Shown piece by piece: positions 9,953 through 18,006 of a stretch of 43,760 nt of DNA (positions are counted from its first letter, which is position 1; each line of letters starts with the position of its first letter). The notes beneath the pieces are model-generated. The model ran no database searches. It had not been told where the DNA came from and saw nothing but the letters and a program-made list of their open reading frames with translations. The stretch comes from an uncultured Bacteroidota bacterium (lineage in GTDB: Bacteria; Bacteroidota; Bacteroidia; Bacteroidales; VadinHA17). Location: contig CAIMVD010000101.1 in assembly GCA_903844815.1 (NCBI GenBank), positions 68,220 to 111,979 on the forward strand, read 5' to 3'. Both the position numbers and the translations under genes were made by a program.

Positions 9953-11020
9953 TTACTTAAGGTCAGCTGGAATATAATTGAATTTCTCACCCCATACCAT
10001 TTCGATCCAGGGGAACACATCCTTATTACCAAGTCTGACAGGATTCAGCCAGTATGGCTCACGATGATCTATTGTGTGTGCAAGTTCATTCTCATGGCCG
10101 GCAAATATAAGCTTGGGTCTGAAGCCACGTGCAAGCCGGAACTCCGGGTAAACAGACCATGAGTTTACCATTAACACATCCACTTTGAAATTATCGCCAA
10201 CGTGGTCAATCCAACCAAAATCATCTTTGTTCGACTGATCACCACTATGTGCTACGGAAATGCCTCCGGGAGTTATTACAAGATAAACGTTATTTAAAAG
10301 GTTCTCGCCCTGATGTCCGGGATTAACCACGAACCTAAGTTTAAATGATTTTGCCGGGAGCAATACTTCATTAATGAAATCAGCCTTCCTCACAGGATGA
10401 GTAATCATGGAATATATGGGCTTATCTTTCCAGATATCAGGAGGTGAGATGACCGGTTTGCCCTGGGAAAGAAATGTTTCAGCAACCCATTCACTGGCAT
10501 GGTCATTATGTGTATGTGTTATGAAAAGGATATCCGTTGCCCTGATAAGTTTCAACAACAGATCATCATTAATCTGCATTCCTTCAACGCCCGGAGTACC
10601 CTTCTGAAGATCAAAAGCAATTGTTACATCAGGTGTTTTTATAACGAAGGTATGGTTGTACAGTTTCCAGATAATAATTCCCTTTTCGACCTTTATAGTG
10701 GTGATTTCATCAATTGCAGTTTCAATCCTGTTCCTGAAAAAAGACTGAACAGCTGGTCTTAATGCCGCTTTTTCATCATGAAGCACATTATCAATGAGAA
10801 GAAGGGCCATTTTCCGGATTTCAGGCTCATCAACAGAAGGAGGAGAAGTTTTAATTACTTTATCTGCCATTTTAAGCGATAATCCTGCCTGATGGTTAAG
10901 AAAACCATCTATGTCGCCCCACCAATCGGTTCTAAGAGAATCAGGCGAAATTGTAATAGTCTGTGCCTCGATAGCAGATACTAAAATAATCACAATTAAG
11001 CCCAAAAAAAGTCTTTTCAT
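9953..11020 (-). CDS. exported metallo-beta-lactamase-fold hydrolase (UlaG-like)
   Basis: A predicted metal-dependent hydrolase of 355 aa. Residues 1-20 form a signal peptide ending in IEAQ, so it acts outside the cytoplasm. Metal-binding motifs are visible: HTHNDH at residues 169-174, a His in NPGHQG at 236, HSGD at 258-261 and GHE at 308-310. The N-terminal 110 residues are helical and unlike a plain MBL domain. It starts 26 nt downstream of the membrane Hdr-type gene on the same strand, so it may be the last gene of that operon. If so, the substrate could be a small thiol or sulfur metabolite, but this is only context. A lactonase or phosphodiesterase role is equally possible. Confidence 0.75.
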   Translation of the reverse strand: MKRLFLGLIVIILVSAIEAQTITISPDSLRTDWWGDIDGFLNHQAGLSLKMADKVIKTSPPSVDEPEIRKMALLLIDNVLHDEKAALRPAVQSFFRNRIETAIDEITTIKVEKGIIIWKLYNHTFVIKTPDVTIAFDLQKGTPGVEGMQINDDLLLKLIRATDILFITHTHNDHASEWVAETFLSQGKPVISPPDIWKDKPIYSMITHPVRKADFINEVLLPAKSFKLRFVVNPGHQGENLLNNVYLVITPGGISVAHSGDQSNKDDFGWIDHVGDNFKVDVLMVNSWSVYPEFRLARGFRPKLIFAGHENELAHTIDHREPYWLNPVRLGNKDVFPWIEMVWGEKFNYIPADLK

Positions 11021-11046
11021 GAATAAAAATATTTTAGGCGATTTAC

Positions 11047-12954
11047 TCAGGATATATCGGCAAGTTCCTTTATTATTCTGATCTGTTTTGCAATATTTCG
11101 CTGTTGGCGCGGAATTACAAGAGCTTCCGCAGCTATTTCGGCGATATCGGCAACTCTTGTTCCGGTTACGGCCGACAGGGTCTTTTTACAGAGGGGACAG
11201 GCTGTTGCCAGAATATCAGGATCTCCCTTCGTAAGCTCAGCTGCCGTCTGGGTTGCTATCCTTATCCTGTCGCGCGAGTCAATCTTCAGGTTTCCAAGAC
11301 TTCCTCCGCAGCAGAGAGAATTCTGATCTTCGAATTTACTTTTTTCAAGCTTCGCAATATGACTGAGTACTTCCTTCGGCTCATCATAAACACCTGAACC
11401 TCTTCCAAGTTCACACGGTGTATGAAATACTACTCTCTTTCGCAGAAAATTAAATTTAACCGTATTTTCTCTGATCAGGTTTCCGATAAACTGGGAATGG
11501 TGAAGAACTTCAACATCGAGGTAATAGCTTTCTTTAAAAACTTTATAGCATATAGGGCATGAAGTGACAAGAGTTCGTGCACCCGTTTTCCAGATCAACT
11601 GCGAATTAAGATTAATAAGTTCCCTGGCTTCCCTGTCGAGGCCCGCAAGCATCATGGGACGGCCGCAACAAATTCCGCCTGCTTCATCAATAAAGCTATA
11701 GCTCAGTCCTGATGCATTCAGAATCTTAACCATTGAGTTTTTAATTCCGGGAGTAAGATGCGACATACAGCCTGCGAAATATACAACATCAACCTTTTTA
11801 GGTTCAGCCTCGGGGATAAAGCCAAATGAAGGCGGCATGACTGGCTTAACCGGTTCAGGTCTCTGCTGCGACCTGAAATATCCTTTGTAGACGGTCCTGA
11901 AATCATTCTCAGAATCTTCCATCCTTCTCTGTATCATCCTTATCGGCGATAATTCAATTCCGACAGGACATTTCTGATCGCAGCGTCCGCACATTAAACA
12001 GTTTTGTGCCATGTGGCTGACATCATCATTTTTGCGAATAGCTTTTAGAAGATATGCCGACTGCATAGTATTAATCCCCGCAGCGAAACTCATCTGGCAG
12101 GCATCGATACAGATGCCGCATGAGGAACATGAATATGTCTGAACTTCTGAATAAGTCCCAGGCTTGTCACCTGTTCTGATTCCTGAGTTGCGCATAAAAA
12201 TAAGGAACAGCTCCGTTGGAATATGCATATATCTTGTCAGTGGAAGAAGAACAAAGAAGGTACCGAGAGAAAGTGAATAGAGCCACCAGAAAGGATATGC
12301 CAGCTCCCTGACAGGAAGAAAAGTGGAAAACCAGGCTCCAAGGGAACCAGTCATAAAACTCCCGTTCCCATAGGCTCCGCTTGTGAAACTCTCAGCAAGA
12401 AGACGACTCGGAAATATCATCCACAATGAGGTAAGTGCAATCCTGTCAGTAATCTTAAGTTTTGTGGTCTTCTTCATCCCAACAACCCGTGAATAGAACC
12501 TCTTCGTCACTGCCAGCAACAAACCGGAAAGAATAAAAGCCAGGATCAGGTCCATCAGGAATCCATATGCAGATTCAAAGCCCGTCCGGCCATGATCGGG
12601 ATTGAAAAACCTGAAGAAAATAGCTTTATAGGGTGCGTTCAGGTGGTGATCGCCAAAGACATCAGCTTCAACAGTTCCAAAGAAAATAAGAAGGAACCAG
12701 CCAAATGCAAGGCTCATATGCATATAACCAAGCCTGAGGTTCGACTTGAGTATTTTACGGTGAATAAGACTTTCAAGGAATATCTCCTTAAGGCTTTCAC
12801 CGAAGGGCTTTCCGAAAAAACCTCTCTGTAGCCTGAGCTTATCGGGACGAGACAAATCGCGGAACCAAATAATGCACCTTACAACTACATAGGTAATTAT
12901 GAAGTACAGACCAATATTGAACGGGATTACAAACGGATCAAACTGCATAATCAT
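11047..12954 (-). CDS. membrane-bound HdrE/HdrD-type fusion iron-sulfur oxidoreductase
   Basis: Predicted quinone-linked electron-transfer protein. The first ~240 residues hold about five membrane helices of the NarI/HdrE/DsrM type, with candidate heme b His residues in LGYMHMSLAF and TRYMHIPTE. Two [4Fe-4S] motifs follow (CSSCGICIDAC and CLMCGRCDQKCP). Two HdrD/DsrK-like CCG modules close the protein (CMSHLTPG...GGICCGR...CPICYK, and TPCELGRG...CCGG...CPLCKK). The same order is known from DsrM-DsrK pairs and from FadF/EMO proteins that pass electrons to menaquinone. The open frame begins at 13023, but that would overlap the previous gene by 86 nt; I chose the ATG at 12954 (MIMQFDPFV), a 17-nt overlap. 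The ATG at 12948 is equally possible. It is the membrane end of the Hdr-like operon. Confidence 0.85.
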   Translation of the reverse strand: MIMQFDPFVIPFNIGLYFIITYVVVRCIIWFRDLSRPDKLRLQRGFFGKPFGESLKEIFLESLIHRKILKSNLRLGYMHMSLAFGWFLLIFFGTVEADVFGDHHLNAPYKAIFFRFFNPDHGRTGFESAYGFLMDLILAFILSGLLLAVTKRFYSRVVGMKKTTKLKITDRIALTSLWMIFPSRLLAESFTSGAYGNGSFMTGSLGAWFSTFLPVRELAYPFWWLYSLSLGTFFVLLPLTRYMHIPTELFLIFMRNSGIRTGDKPGTYSEVQTYSCSSCGICIDACQMSFAAGINTMQSAYLLKAIRKNDDVSHMAQNCLMCGRCDQKCPVGIELSPIRMIQRRMEDSENDFRTVYKGYFRSQQRPEPVKPVMPPSFGFIPEAEPKKVDVVYFAGCMSHLTPGIKNSMVKILNASGLSYSFIDEAGGICCGRPMMLAGLDREARELINLNSQLIWKTGARTLVTSCPICYKVFKESYYLDVEVLHHSQFIGNLIRENTVKFNFLRKRVVFHTPCELGRGSGVYDEPKEVLSHIAKLEKSKFEDQNSLCCGGSLGNLKIDSRDRIRIATQTAAELTKGDPDILATACPLCKKTLSAVTGTRVADIAEIAAEALVIPRQQRNIAKQIRIIKELADIS

Positions 12955-13285
12955 CGGATTTTTGGAATGCCTGGCGCGCCAGTACCACAACGTTTCTCGT
13001 ATTGACTCCACGGGGACAGACAAGGATACACTTGCCGCAAAGCATGCACTTCCTGATATTCTGCCTTACCTTCTCATTTTCCCCGCGTTTTATGAGAATA
13101 TTGAGTTCCCTCAGACTGAATCGCGTAAAATTACCTGTAGTGCAGGTAGCGCTGCAACCTCCGCACTCGATGCAAAGCCTGAAACTGGGCTCTCTTTCAT
13201 AGATATATTCAGCAATTCTCCTGTCGTTGGAATCGTAATCGATCTGCCTGCCCTTAGAAATTGTATATCCAAACTTGTCCATCAC
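12938..13285 (-). CDS. hdrC: small HdrC-like [4Fe-4S] protein
   Basis: Electron-carrier subunit of 115 aa with two cysteine motifs: CIECGGCSATC with a following TTGNFTRFSLREL helix, and CMLCGKCILVCP with RGVNTRNVV. This spacing is typical of HdrC of heterodisulfide reductase and of its homologues in non-methanogens. The segment RKIAEYI-like (DRRIAEYIYEREPSFRLC) precedes the first cluster as in HdrC. It starts 4 nt after the HdrA-like gene and overlaps the membrane Hdr fusion, so it probably hands electrons between them. It is the second HdrC in the operon and half the size of the first. Confidence 0.85.
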   Translation of the reverse strand: MMDKFGYTISKGRQIDYDSNDRRIAEYIYEREPSFRLCIECGGCSATCTTGNFTRFSLRELNILIKRGENEKVRQNIRKCMLCGKCILVCPRGVNTRNVVVLARQAFQKSDDYAV

Positions 13286-13289
13286 GAAA

Positions 13290-14312
13290 CTATTTATTGT
13301 TCAAATAACTAATAACCTCCGTGGCTGCAGCCCTTGAATGCGAAATGGTTTCGGTTATATTCATGGGAGCCGTACAGGTACCGGCGAAAAAGATCCCTTT
13401 GACAGAGCTCCTGTTGCTTCCATAATGCTGGTCTGTAACAGCAAAGAACCTGTTCTCCCCTGCATTTAATCCTGCAAGACCGGCAATTTTCCTTCCTCCT
13501 TCCGACATTTCCATTCCTGCCATCAGTACCAGCATATCAAGTTCCATCTTAAGAGGACGTCCTGCAAGCGTATCTTCAACCTTAATTATAACCTTATTAT
13601 TTATATCCTCACCTGCTTCAGAAACCTTTCCCCTGATGAAATTCACACCCCATTTTTCCTGAGCTTCCCTGTAAAGTTCTTCATACATTGCACCACCCAT
13701 CCTCATATCCATATAGAAACAGAATACCTTCGATTCAGGAAGGTGTTCCCTGATCTCGATAGCCTGTTTAACCGCTGTAACACAGCATAACTTCGAACAG
13801 TAAAGATTTCCGACCTTTTCATCCCGCGAGCCAACACAGTGAACAATGCCGATCGTTTCGGGAGATTTTCCATTATGCAGCGAGATCTTCCCCTTCCTGA
13901 ACATCTTTTCAAGATCTGCGGAGGTATAAACATTATCGTAAATTTCATACCCGTACTCTTCTTTCCTTGAACTGCGGAACAGATCAAATCCCGTTGCCAC
14001 AATCAATGCATCGGCAATAAGCTCTTTCCCTTCACTTGTTGTAACCTTGACACCTCCCCTGCCATTTATGATCTTTTCAATTTCAATCCCCGCGAGCAGT
14101 TTAATCCCATCATTATTTGTAAACTTCTCAAGGTAATCTTTTACTTCCCTGCTATCCCTTCTGTCGGGAAACAGTTTAAACCAGTCATTCAGATGGCCTC
14201 CGGTCATCTTTTCTCTTTCGATAAGACTGACATCAATGCCTGCTCTCGACAGCTGCCCTGCGGCTTCAAGTCCTGCTACCCCTGCACCTATTACAATAAC
14301 ATGCTTGTTCAT
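13290..14312 (-). CDS. hdrA: HdrA-like FAD-dependent oxidoreductase (short form)
   Basis: Flavoprotein of 340 aa resembling the FAD core of heterodisulfide reductase subunit A. The N-terminal dinucleotide-binding loop GAGVAG is at residues 8-13. The HdrA signature CVGSRD...YCSKLCC (mid-protein) is present, followed by YMDMRMGG and FIRGKVSE. The C-terminus has GIFFAGTCTAPMNITETISH, the usual FAD-contact region. It lacks the ferredoxin clusters and long N-terminal domain of methanogen HdrA, so it is closer in size to QmoA or to the small sHdrA of sulfur oxidisers. It lies 6 nt after the HdrB-like gene and 4 nt before small HdrC. The true electron donor is unknown. Confidence 0.88.
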   Translation of the reverse strand: MNKHVIVIGAGVAGLEAAGQLSRAGIDVSLIEREKMTGGHLNDWFKLFPDRRDSREVKDYLEKFTNNDGIKLLAGIEIEKIINGRGGVKVTTSEGKELIADALIVATGFDLFRSSRKEEYGYEIYDNVYTSADLEKMFRKGKISLHNGKSPETIGIVHCVGSRDEKVGNLYCSKLCCVTAVKQAIEIREHLPESKVFCFYMDMRMGGAMYEELYREAQEKWGVNFIRGKVSEAGEDINNKVIIKVEDTLAGRPLKMELDMLVLMAGMEMSEGGRKIAGLAGLNAGENRFFAVTDQHYGSNRSSVKGIFFAGTCTAPMNITETISHSRAAATEVISYLNNK

Positions 14313-14318
14313 AAACCT

Positions 14319-15380
14319 TTATGCGTTAACAAGGATTTCATTACTGACAGCCTCAGACCTGACATCCAGCCTGTACTTGTCAGAAGGATCATAATCTATC
14401 CCGATTTTTTTAAGAAGCGGCTCAACATCAGTCTGGTGCATCTGAAGGCCAAGATCCCATGGATCAAATCCAAGCACCAGTCCCGCAACCTCTTCGTAAG
14501 TAAAAACAGGTATTCCCTCTCCATTTTGCCCGTAGGTAGTGCCTTCCATTTCATTAATAACATACTGCCAACGATCGAGAAACATCGGGCAACCCGGACA
14601 GTTGGTTATTATCATGTCAGGTTTAAAAGGTTTCATCGAATCAAATTTCTCCTTTGAACAGGCAACGGAGTATCCCCTGTTTGCCTGTACCAGATATTGT
14701 CTGAAGCCGAATCCGCAGCAGTGCCTGCGTTCGGGATAATCTATAGTCTCACCTCCCCACTCTTCTATCATGCCTGCCAGGACGTAGGGATATTCTGCGC
14801 CACCAATCCCTTTTGAAGGAAACATCTTGGAATAATGACAACCAATATGGTCCACAACCCTTAATGGTTCTCCGGTTTCTTTATTAACCAGTTTGTATTT
14901 TGCTTTTTCAGCAATCTCTTTTCTGAACTTATAGATAATATCACTTGCATGGGCAAGGTTTCCGGGAACCTTAAACTCGCGTCCGGTTGCTTGCCTAAGC
15001 TGTTTTCGTACCCTTTCCTCTACTTCAGGAAAATGGTGCCAGGTATCAAGGATCTCAGTATAAAGTCCAAAAGATGTTATGCATGAAGGTACGTAGTTGC
15101 TGTATCCTGCTTCGGTCATAAGTGCGAACTGACGTGCCACAACCGTCATTGCCGTATCAACCGGAACCACGTCGCCATGGTAGCCAATCCCGGAACAGGT
15201 AGTATGGCAGGGATGTTCGTAAACGTCCTTTTTCAGAACATCACGCATTATCCTGAGAAAAGCAACTTCCGACCCCGGGAAGAAATTCTGCCTGATACAG
15301 CTCCTGACATAAAAATAATGATCATCCTCAATTTCTTTCTGGTATTCGCTCCAGATAGCTTTTTTGCCCTCTAATTTCAT
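14319..15380 (-). CDS. hdrB: HdrB-like CCG-domain subunit
   Basis: Predicted catalytic disulfide/thiol subunit of 353 aa, related to HdrB. Two cysteine-rich modules are visible. The first has SCIRQNF, PCHTTCSGIG and PSCITSFG. The second has HIGCHYSK, RHCCGFGFRQ and TNCPGCPMFLDRW. In HdrB these bind non-cubane [4Fe-4S] clusters that reduce a disulfide. In the first module the canonical CCG is replaced by TCSG, so one cluster may be altered. The protein is longer than a typical HdrB (about 300 aa) because of a C-terminal extension of roughly 60 residues. It lies between the large HdrC and HdrA genes with gaps of 13 and 6 nt. Confidence 0.85.
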   Translation of the reverse strand: MKLEGKKAIWSEYQKEIEDDHYFYVRSCIRQNFFPGSEVAFLRIMRDVLKKDVYEHPCHTTCSGIGYHGDVVPVDTAMTVVARQFALMTEAGYSNYVPSCITSFGLYTEILDTWHHFPEVEERVRKQLRQATGREFKVPGNLAHASDIIYKFRKEIAEKAKYKLVNKETGEPLRVVDHIGCHYSKMFPSKGIGGAEYPYVLAGMIEEWGGETIDYPERRHCCGFGFRQYLVQANRGYSVACSKEKFDSMKPFKPDMIITNCPGCPMFLDRWQYVINEMEGTTYGQNGEGIPVFTYEEVAGLVLGFDPWDLGLQMHQTDVEPLLKKIGIDYDPSDKYRLDVRSEAVSNEILVNA

Positions 15381-15393
15381 CTTATATGATCAT

Positions 15394-16101
15394 TTAACGT
15401 GTATGGCATCCGTTGTTAGTGGTATAAATATGTTTGAAATACTCATTATCTATACCTTCATCGAGTTCGAGATTCATTTCCGCAGCTTTTTTCCGTGAAG
15501 CCGATTCAATTTTTTCATACCGATCGAGTCCTCCTGTTACTTCAAAAATCTTTCTTAACTCTTCCAGTGTGGCTTCAGGGATCTTCCTGAGAATGCCTGG
15601 TCCGTCGCCCTTATAGTTACCACCTAAACGTTTAAGAAGAGCCTCTTTATTATCCTGAACCCATTCCCAGACAGGCCCCTGTTCAGGGTGCATTGCAACA
15701 CTTATTCCGTCGAGGTAGACACAATATCCGGTACTCAGAATCCAGTCGCCTACGGTCCTTTTGACTGCAAGCTGCTGGCGTCCCTTTTCCGACTCGGTAA
15801 AATACCCAAGGTCTTGCGATAACCCCCTGAGTGCCATGATTATGAGCCCGGGAGCATTTCCGCGCGGGCAGCGGGTCTTGCACGACATGCATTCACCGCA
15901 GTACCAGATAGTCTCCGATTTGAGAAGTTTTAATATTTCATCCTCGTCACCACTCTGGACTGTATCTGCTATTTTTCTGGGATCATAATCGTAAAATTCT
16001 GCTGCCGGGCATATGGCTGTACATACGCCACAGTTCATACAGGCATTAAGCCCTTCTTCGAACCGGATATCCTTTAGAAGCAAATCGTAGAGTTTTTCCA
16101 T
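15394..16101 (-). CDS. hdrC: HdrC-like [4Fe-4S] protein (long form)
   Basis: First gene of the Hdr-like operon, 235 aa. The N-terminal half has two ferredoxin motifs, CMNCGVCTAIC near residue 21 and CGECMSCKTRCP near residue 70, joined by the HdrC-type helix DPRKIADTVQSGDEDEILKLL. The C-terminal ~120 residues (GYCVYLDGISVAMHPEQGP onward) have no cysteine clusters and are not in methanogen HdrC; similar long HdrC proteins occur in bacterial Hdr-like complexes. It should relay electrons between HdrA and HdrB. The start ATG at 16101 leaves 193 nt to the PAP2 gene, the probable promoter region. Confidence 0.85.
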   Translation of the reverse strand: MEKLYDLLLKDIRFEEGLNACMNCGVCTAICPAAEFYDYDPRKIADTVQSGDEDEILKLLKSETIWYCGECMSCKTRCPRGNAPGLIIMALRGLSQDLGYFTESEKGRQQLAVKRTVGDWILSTGYCVYLDGISVAMHPEQGPVWEWVQDNKEALLKRLGGNYKGDGPGILRKIPEATLEELRKIFEVTGGLDRYEKIESASRKKAAEMNLELDEGIDNEYFKHIYTTNNGCHTR

Positions 16102-16223
16102 TATAATGGCCGGAACTGGTTATGTTAAAAGATTAACACAAAGTTAGATAATAGTTCAGCTACTGGAATTAGAGTTTAAGCCTATTTGCGGGTAGGTATA
16201 TATACTTAGATATTTATAGACTC

Positions 16224-16265
16224 AGGGCACAGGGCACAGGGCACAGGGCACAGGGGTCAGGTGTC
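16224..16265. repeat. 7-bp tandem repeat (AGGGCAC unit)
   Basis: Four perfect copies of AGGGCAC at 16224-16251 are followed in the same phase by AGGGGTC and AGGTGTC. It sits 30 nt downstream of the PAP2 stop codon and about 120 nt upstream of the long HdrC gene. Confidence 0.9.
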
Positions 16266-16294
16266 AGATGATAGGAGGAATTGCAAAGTTACAG

Positions 16295-16930
16295 TTATTC
16301 ATGCGCCGTGCGCCGTGCGTCATGTGCCGTGCGTCGTATACCGTGCGTCGTGAGTTTCATCTTTTTATTGACTGCATGAGTTAGCCATGCGCTGCCGGCA
16401 CCAATAACAGCTCCTGCAAGGACATCGGAAGGATAATGAACTCCAAGGTGCATGCGGGAATAACCTACGCTCCCCGCCCAGGCATATGACGGGACAATGA
16501 TATACCATTTTGGGTATTCAAGACTCAAAGATGTTGCTGTTGCAAAGGCAAGGGAGGTATGTCCCGAAGGAAAGGAAGGAGACCCTCCATTCGATTTTTT
16601 GGCAATATCAGGGTAGGTGACGAAGGGTCTGTCGCGGTTTACTGAATATTTCAAAATAACTGTTATCGCTGAATTCACGCCAACTGCTGCAAAGGTGACA
16701 CAGGCATTCCTCAGGAGGTCATCATCATGTTTTATAAGGCCGGTGCCTGCCATAACTGCCGGGATACCAAGGGCAAAATATGCATCGGAATTCGACATGA
16801 ACCTGAAGAAATGGTCCGAAGGCAATGATTCAGGCGAATTTATTGTCCTAAGCAACCTGATATCCCAATTCTGTGCCTGGGATTGTGAAGCAAGAGCCAG
16901 TAGAATTGGAAAAATAAATTTCTTTAACAT
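16295..16930 (-). CDS. PAP2-family membrane/periplasmic phosphatase
   Basis: Type 2 phosphatidic acid phosphatase superfamily member, 211 aa. It begins with a signal peptide (MLKKFIFPILLALASQSQAQ). The three phosphatase motifs are complete: KYSVNRDRP (K-x6-RP), SFPSGHTS, and SRMHLGVHYPSD with the catalytic His. It probably dephosphorylates a lipid phosphate or undecaprenyl pyrophosphate on the periplasmic side; the substrate cannot be told apart from sequence. The last ~17 residues (GIRRTAHDARRTAHE) are encoded by a 7-bp repeat tract at 16303-16351 and are probably not part of the fold. Confidence 0.92.
   Translation of the reverse strand: MLKKFIFPILLALASQSQAQNWDIRLLRTINSPESLPSDHFFRFMSNSDAYFALGIPAVMAGTGLIKHDDDLLRNACVTFAAVGVNSAITVILKYSVNRDRPFVTYPDIAKKSNGGSPSFPSGHTSLAFATATSLSLEYPKWYIIVPSYAWAGSVGYSRMHLGVHYPSDVLAGAVIGAGSAWLTHAVNKKMKLTTHGIRRTAHDARRTAHE
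16303..16351. repeat. 7-bp tandem repeat inside the 3' end of the PAP2 gene
   Basis: Seven consecutive heptads: GCGCCGT, GCGCCGT, GCGTCAT, GTGCCGT, GCGTCGT, ATACCGT, GCGTCGT. It is in coding sequence and translates on the minus strand into the Arg/Thr/Ala/His-rich tail of the PAP2 protein. The unit is degenerate but the 7-bp phase is unbroken. Confidence 0.88.
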
Positions 16931-16951
16931 TGTCTGTTTTACTTTAGCGTT

Positions 16952-17051
16952 CTCTGTGGAACTTTTTTTTCCTCTGTGTATCTCTGTGTAACTATAGTTA
17001 AGAACTTACACAGAGTTGCACAGAGGGGTCACAGAGGGCCACAGAGAGCTT
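16952..17051. repeat. CACAGAG-word inverted repeat
   Basis: The left arm has TCTCTGTGG, CCTCTGTGTATCTCTGTGTAA; the right arm has TTACACAGAG, TTGCACAGAGG, TCACAGAGG and CCACAGAGAGC. The centre is the palindrome AACTATAGTT. It fills the gap between the glutathione peroxidase stop (17080) and the PAP2 start (16930), both on the minus strand. It could fold into a long hairpin and act as a terminator or processing site. Confidence 0.8.
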
Positions 17052-17079
17052 AATTATTAACGGAGGAAATAATTAAATA

Positions 17080-17562
17080 CTATTTCAACAACTTTTCAAT
17101 ATCTTCCTGAAGTTGCTCGGGCTTGGTAACAGATGCGAAACGTTTAACAGGTTTCCCTTCACTATCGATAAGAAATTTGGTGAAATTCCACCTGATCTTA
17201 CTTCCCAGAAAACCTGAAAGACTCTTCTTTAAAAACTTGTATATCGGATGTTCACCGGCTCCGTTTACCTCAATTTTTGAAAACATTTGAAATGAAACAC
17301 CGTAGTTTATCAGGCAGCCTTCTGCTATCTCCTTTTCGGTTCCAGGCTCCTGGTTTCCAAACTGGTTACAGGGAAAACCAAGAATTACAAGGCCCTTATC
17401 CTTATATTTCTGATAGAGATTTTCAAGGCCTTCATACTGAGGCGTGAATCCGCACTTGCTGGCGGTATTTACTACAAGTATCACCTTCCCCTTGTATTCT
17501 TCCATTGATATTTCTTTTCCCTGGAGTGATCGGGCACTGAACTGATAAAAATTTCCTGACAT
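17080..17562 (-). CDS. glutathione-peroxidase-family thiol peroxidase (cytoplasmic)
   Basis: Peroxide-reducing enzyme of 160 aa. The peroxidatic Cys is C37 in [11 protein letters not shown], the Gln is Q71 in [13 protein letters not shown], and the Trp and Asn are in [12 protein letters not shown] further Cys, C83 in [11 protein letters not shown], is placed like the resolving Cys of thioredoxin-dependent family members, so it probably uses thioredoxin rather than glutathione. There is no signal peptide, so it is cytoplasmic. The gene follows the DUF3788 gene by 15 nt. A second family member with a signal peptide lies at 36125-36670. Confidence 0.93.
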   Translation of the reverse strand: MSGNFYQFSARSLQGKEISMEEYKGKVILVVNTASKCGFTPQYEGLENLYQKYKDKGLVILGFPCNQFGNQEPGTEKEIAEGCLINYGVSFQMFSKIEVNGAGEHPIYKFLKKSLSGFLGSKIRWNFTKFLIDSEGKPVKRFASVTKPEQLQEDIEKLLK

Positions 17563-17577
17563 AACTATTTCTTCCTG

Positions 17578-18006
17578 CTATTTGATTTTACTTTTAATTT
17601 CCACTAGCCTTAGAACATTTTCCACATCTGAATGTTCAAAGACCTTCAATGAAACAGGTCTTATGGCTCCATATTTTTTCGCGGTTTTAAATTCTTCCTT
17701 AATCGCAACCGGTAATTCACTCGTATCAATTAAAGCTTCGGCCCTGTCGGGAAAGTAGAAAGTTATACTGAACGTATCAGGATAAATACAACTCCAGAAC
17801 AGAGTCTTTTTCTTTCGGACCATCTTGAAGAGCCACTGCTTTCCGTCGTTATAGTAGTTCCAGGTACCTGAAGCCTCATATTTTTCAAGGCATTCTTTCA
17901 ATATTGTCTGCCAAAGTGTTTTCCTTTCGGCAAGCAGGGAAAAAACATATTCATCGGTTGGTATTGTATTCCTGTCGGAAAGTGCCATCTGTTCATTTTC
18001 TGCCAT
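17578..18006 (-). CDS. DUF3788-family protein
   Basis: Small soluble protein of 142 aa, likely DUF3788. Recognisable family features are LWQTILKECLEKY, WNYYNDGKQWLFKMVRKKKTLFW and the later ITFYFPDRAEALI. No catalytic motif or membrane segment is visible and the function is unknown. It is the first gene of a two-gene unit with the glutathione peroxidase, and lies divergent from the GmhA operon. Confidence 0.8.
   Translation of the reverse strand: MAENEQMALSDRNTIPTDEYVFSLLAERKTLWQTILKECLEKYEASGTWNYYNDGKQWLFKMVRKKKTLFWSCIYPDTFSITFYFPDRAEALIDTSELPVAIKEEFKTAKKYGAIRPVSLKVFEHSDVENVLRLVEIKSKIK

Noticed and set aside
15177-15374. 65-codon plus-strand frame opposite the HdrB-like gene
   Set aside because: It is antisense to a confident gene and has no features of its own.
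16224-16351. Possible CRISPR array, because of regularly spaced repeats
   Set aside because: Units are only 7 bp and contiguous, with no spacers of constant length and no cas genes in the window.
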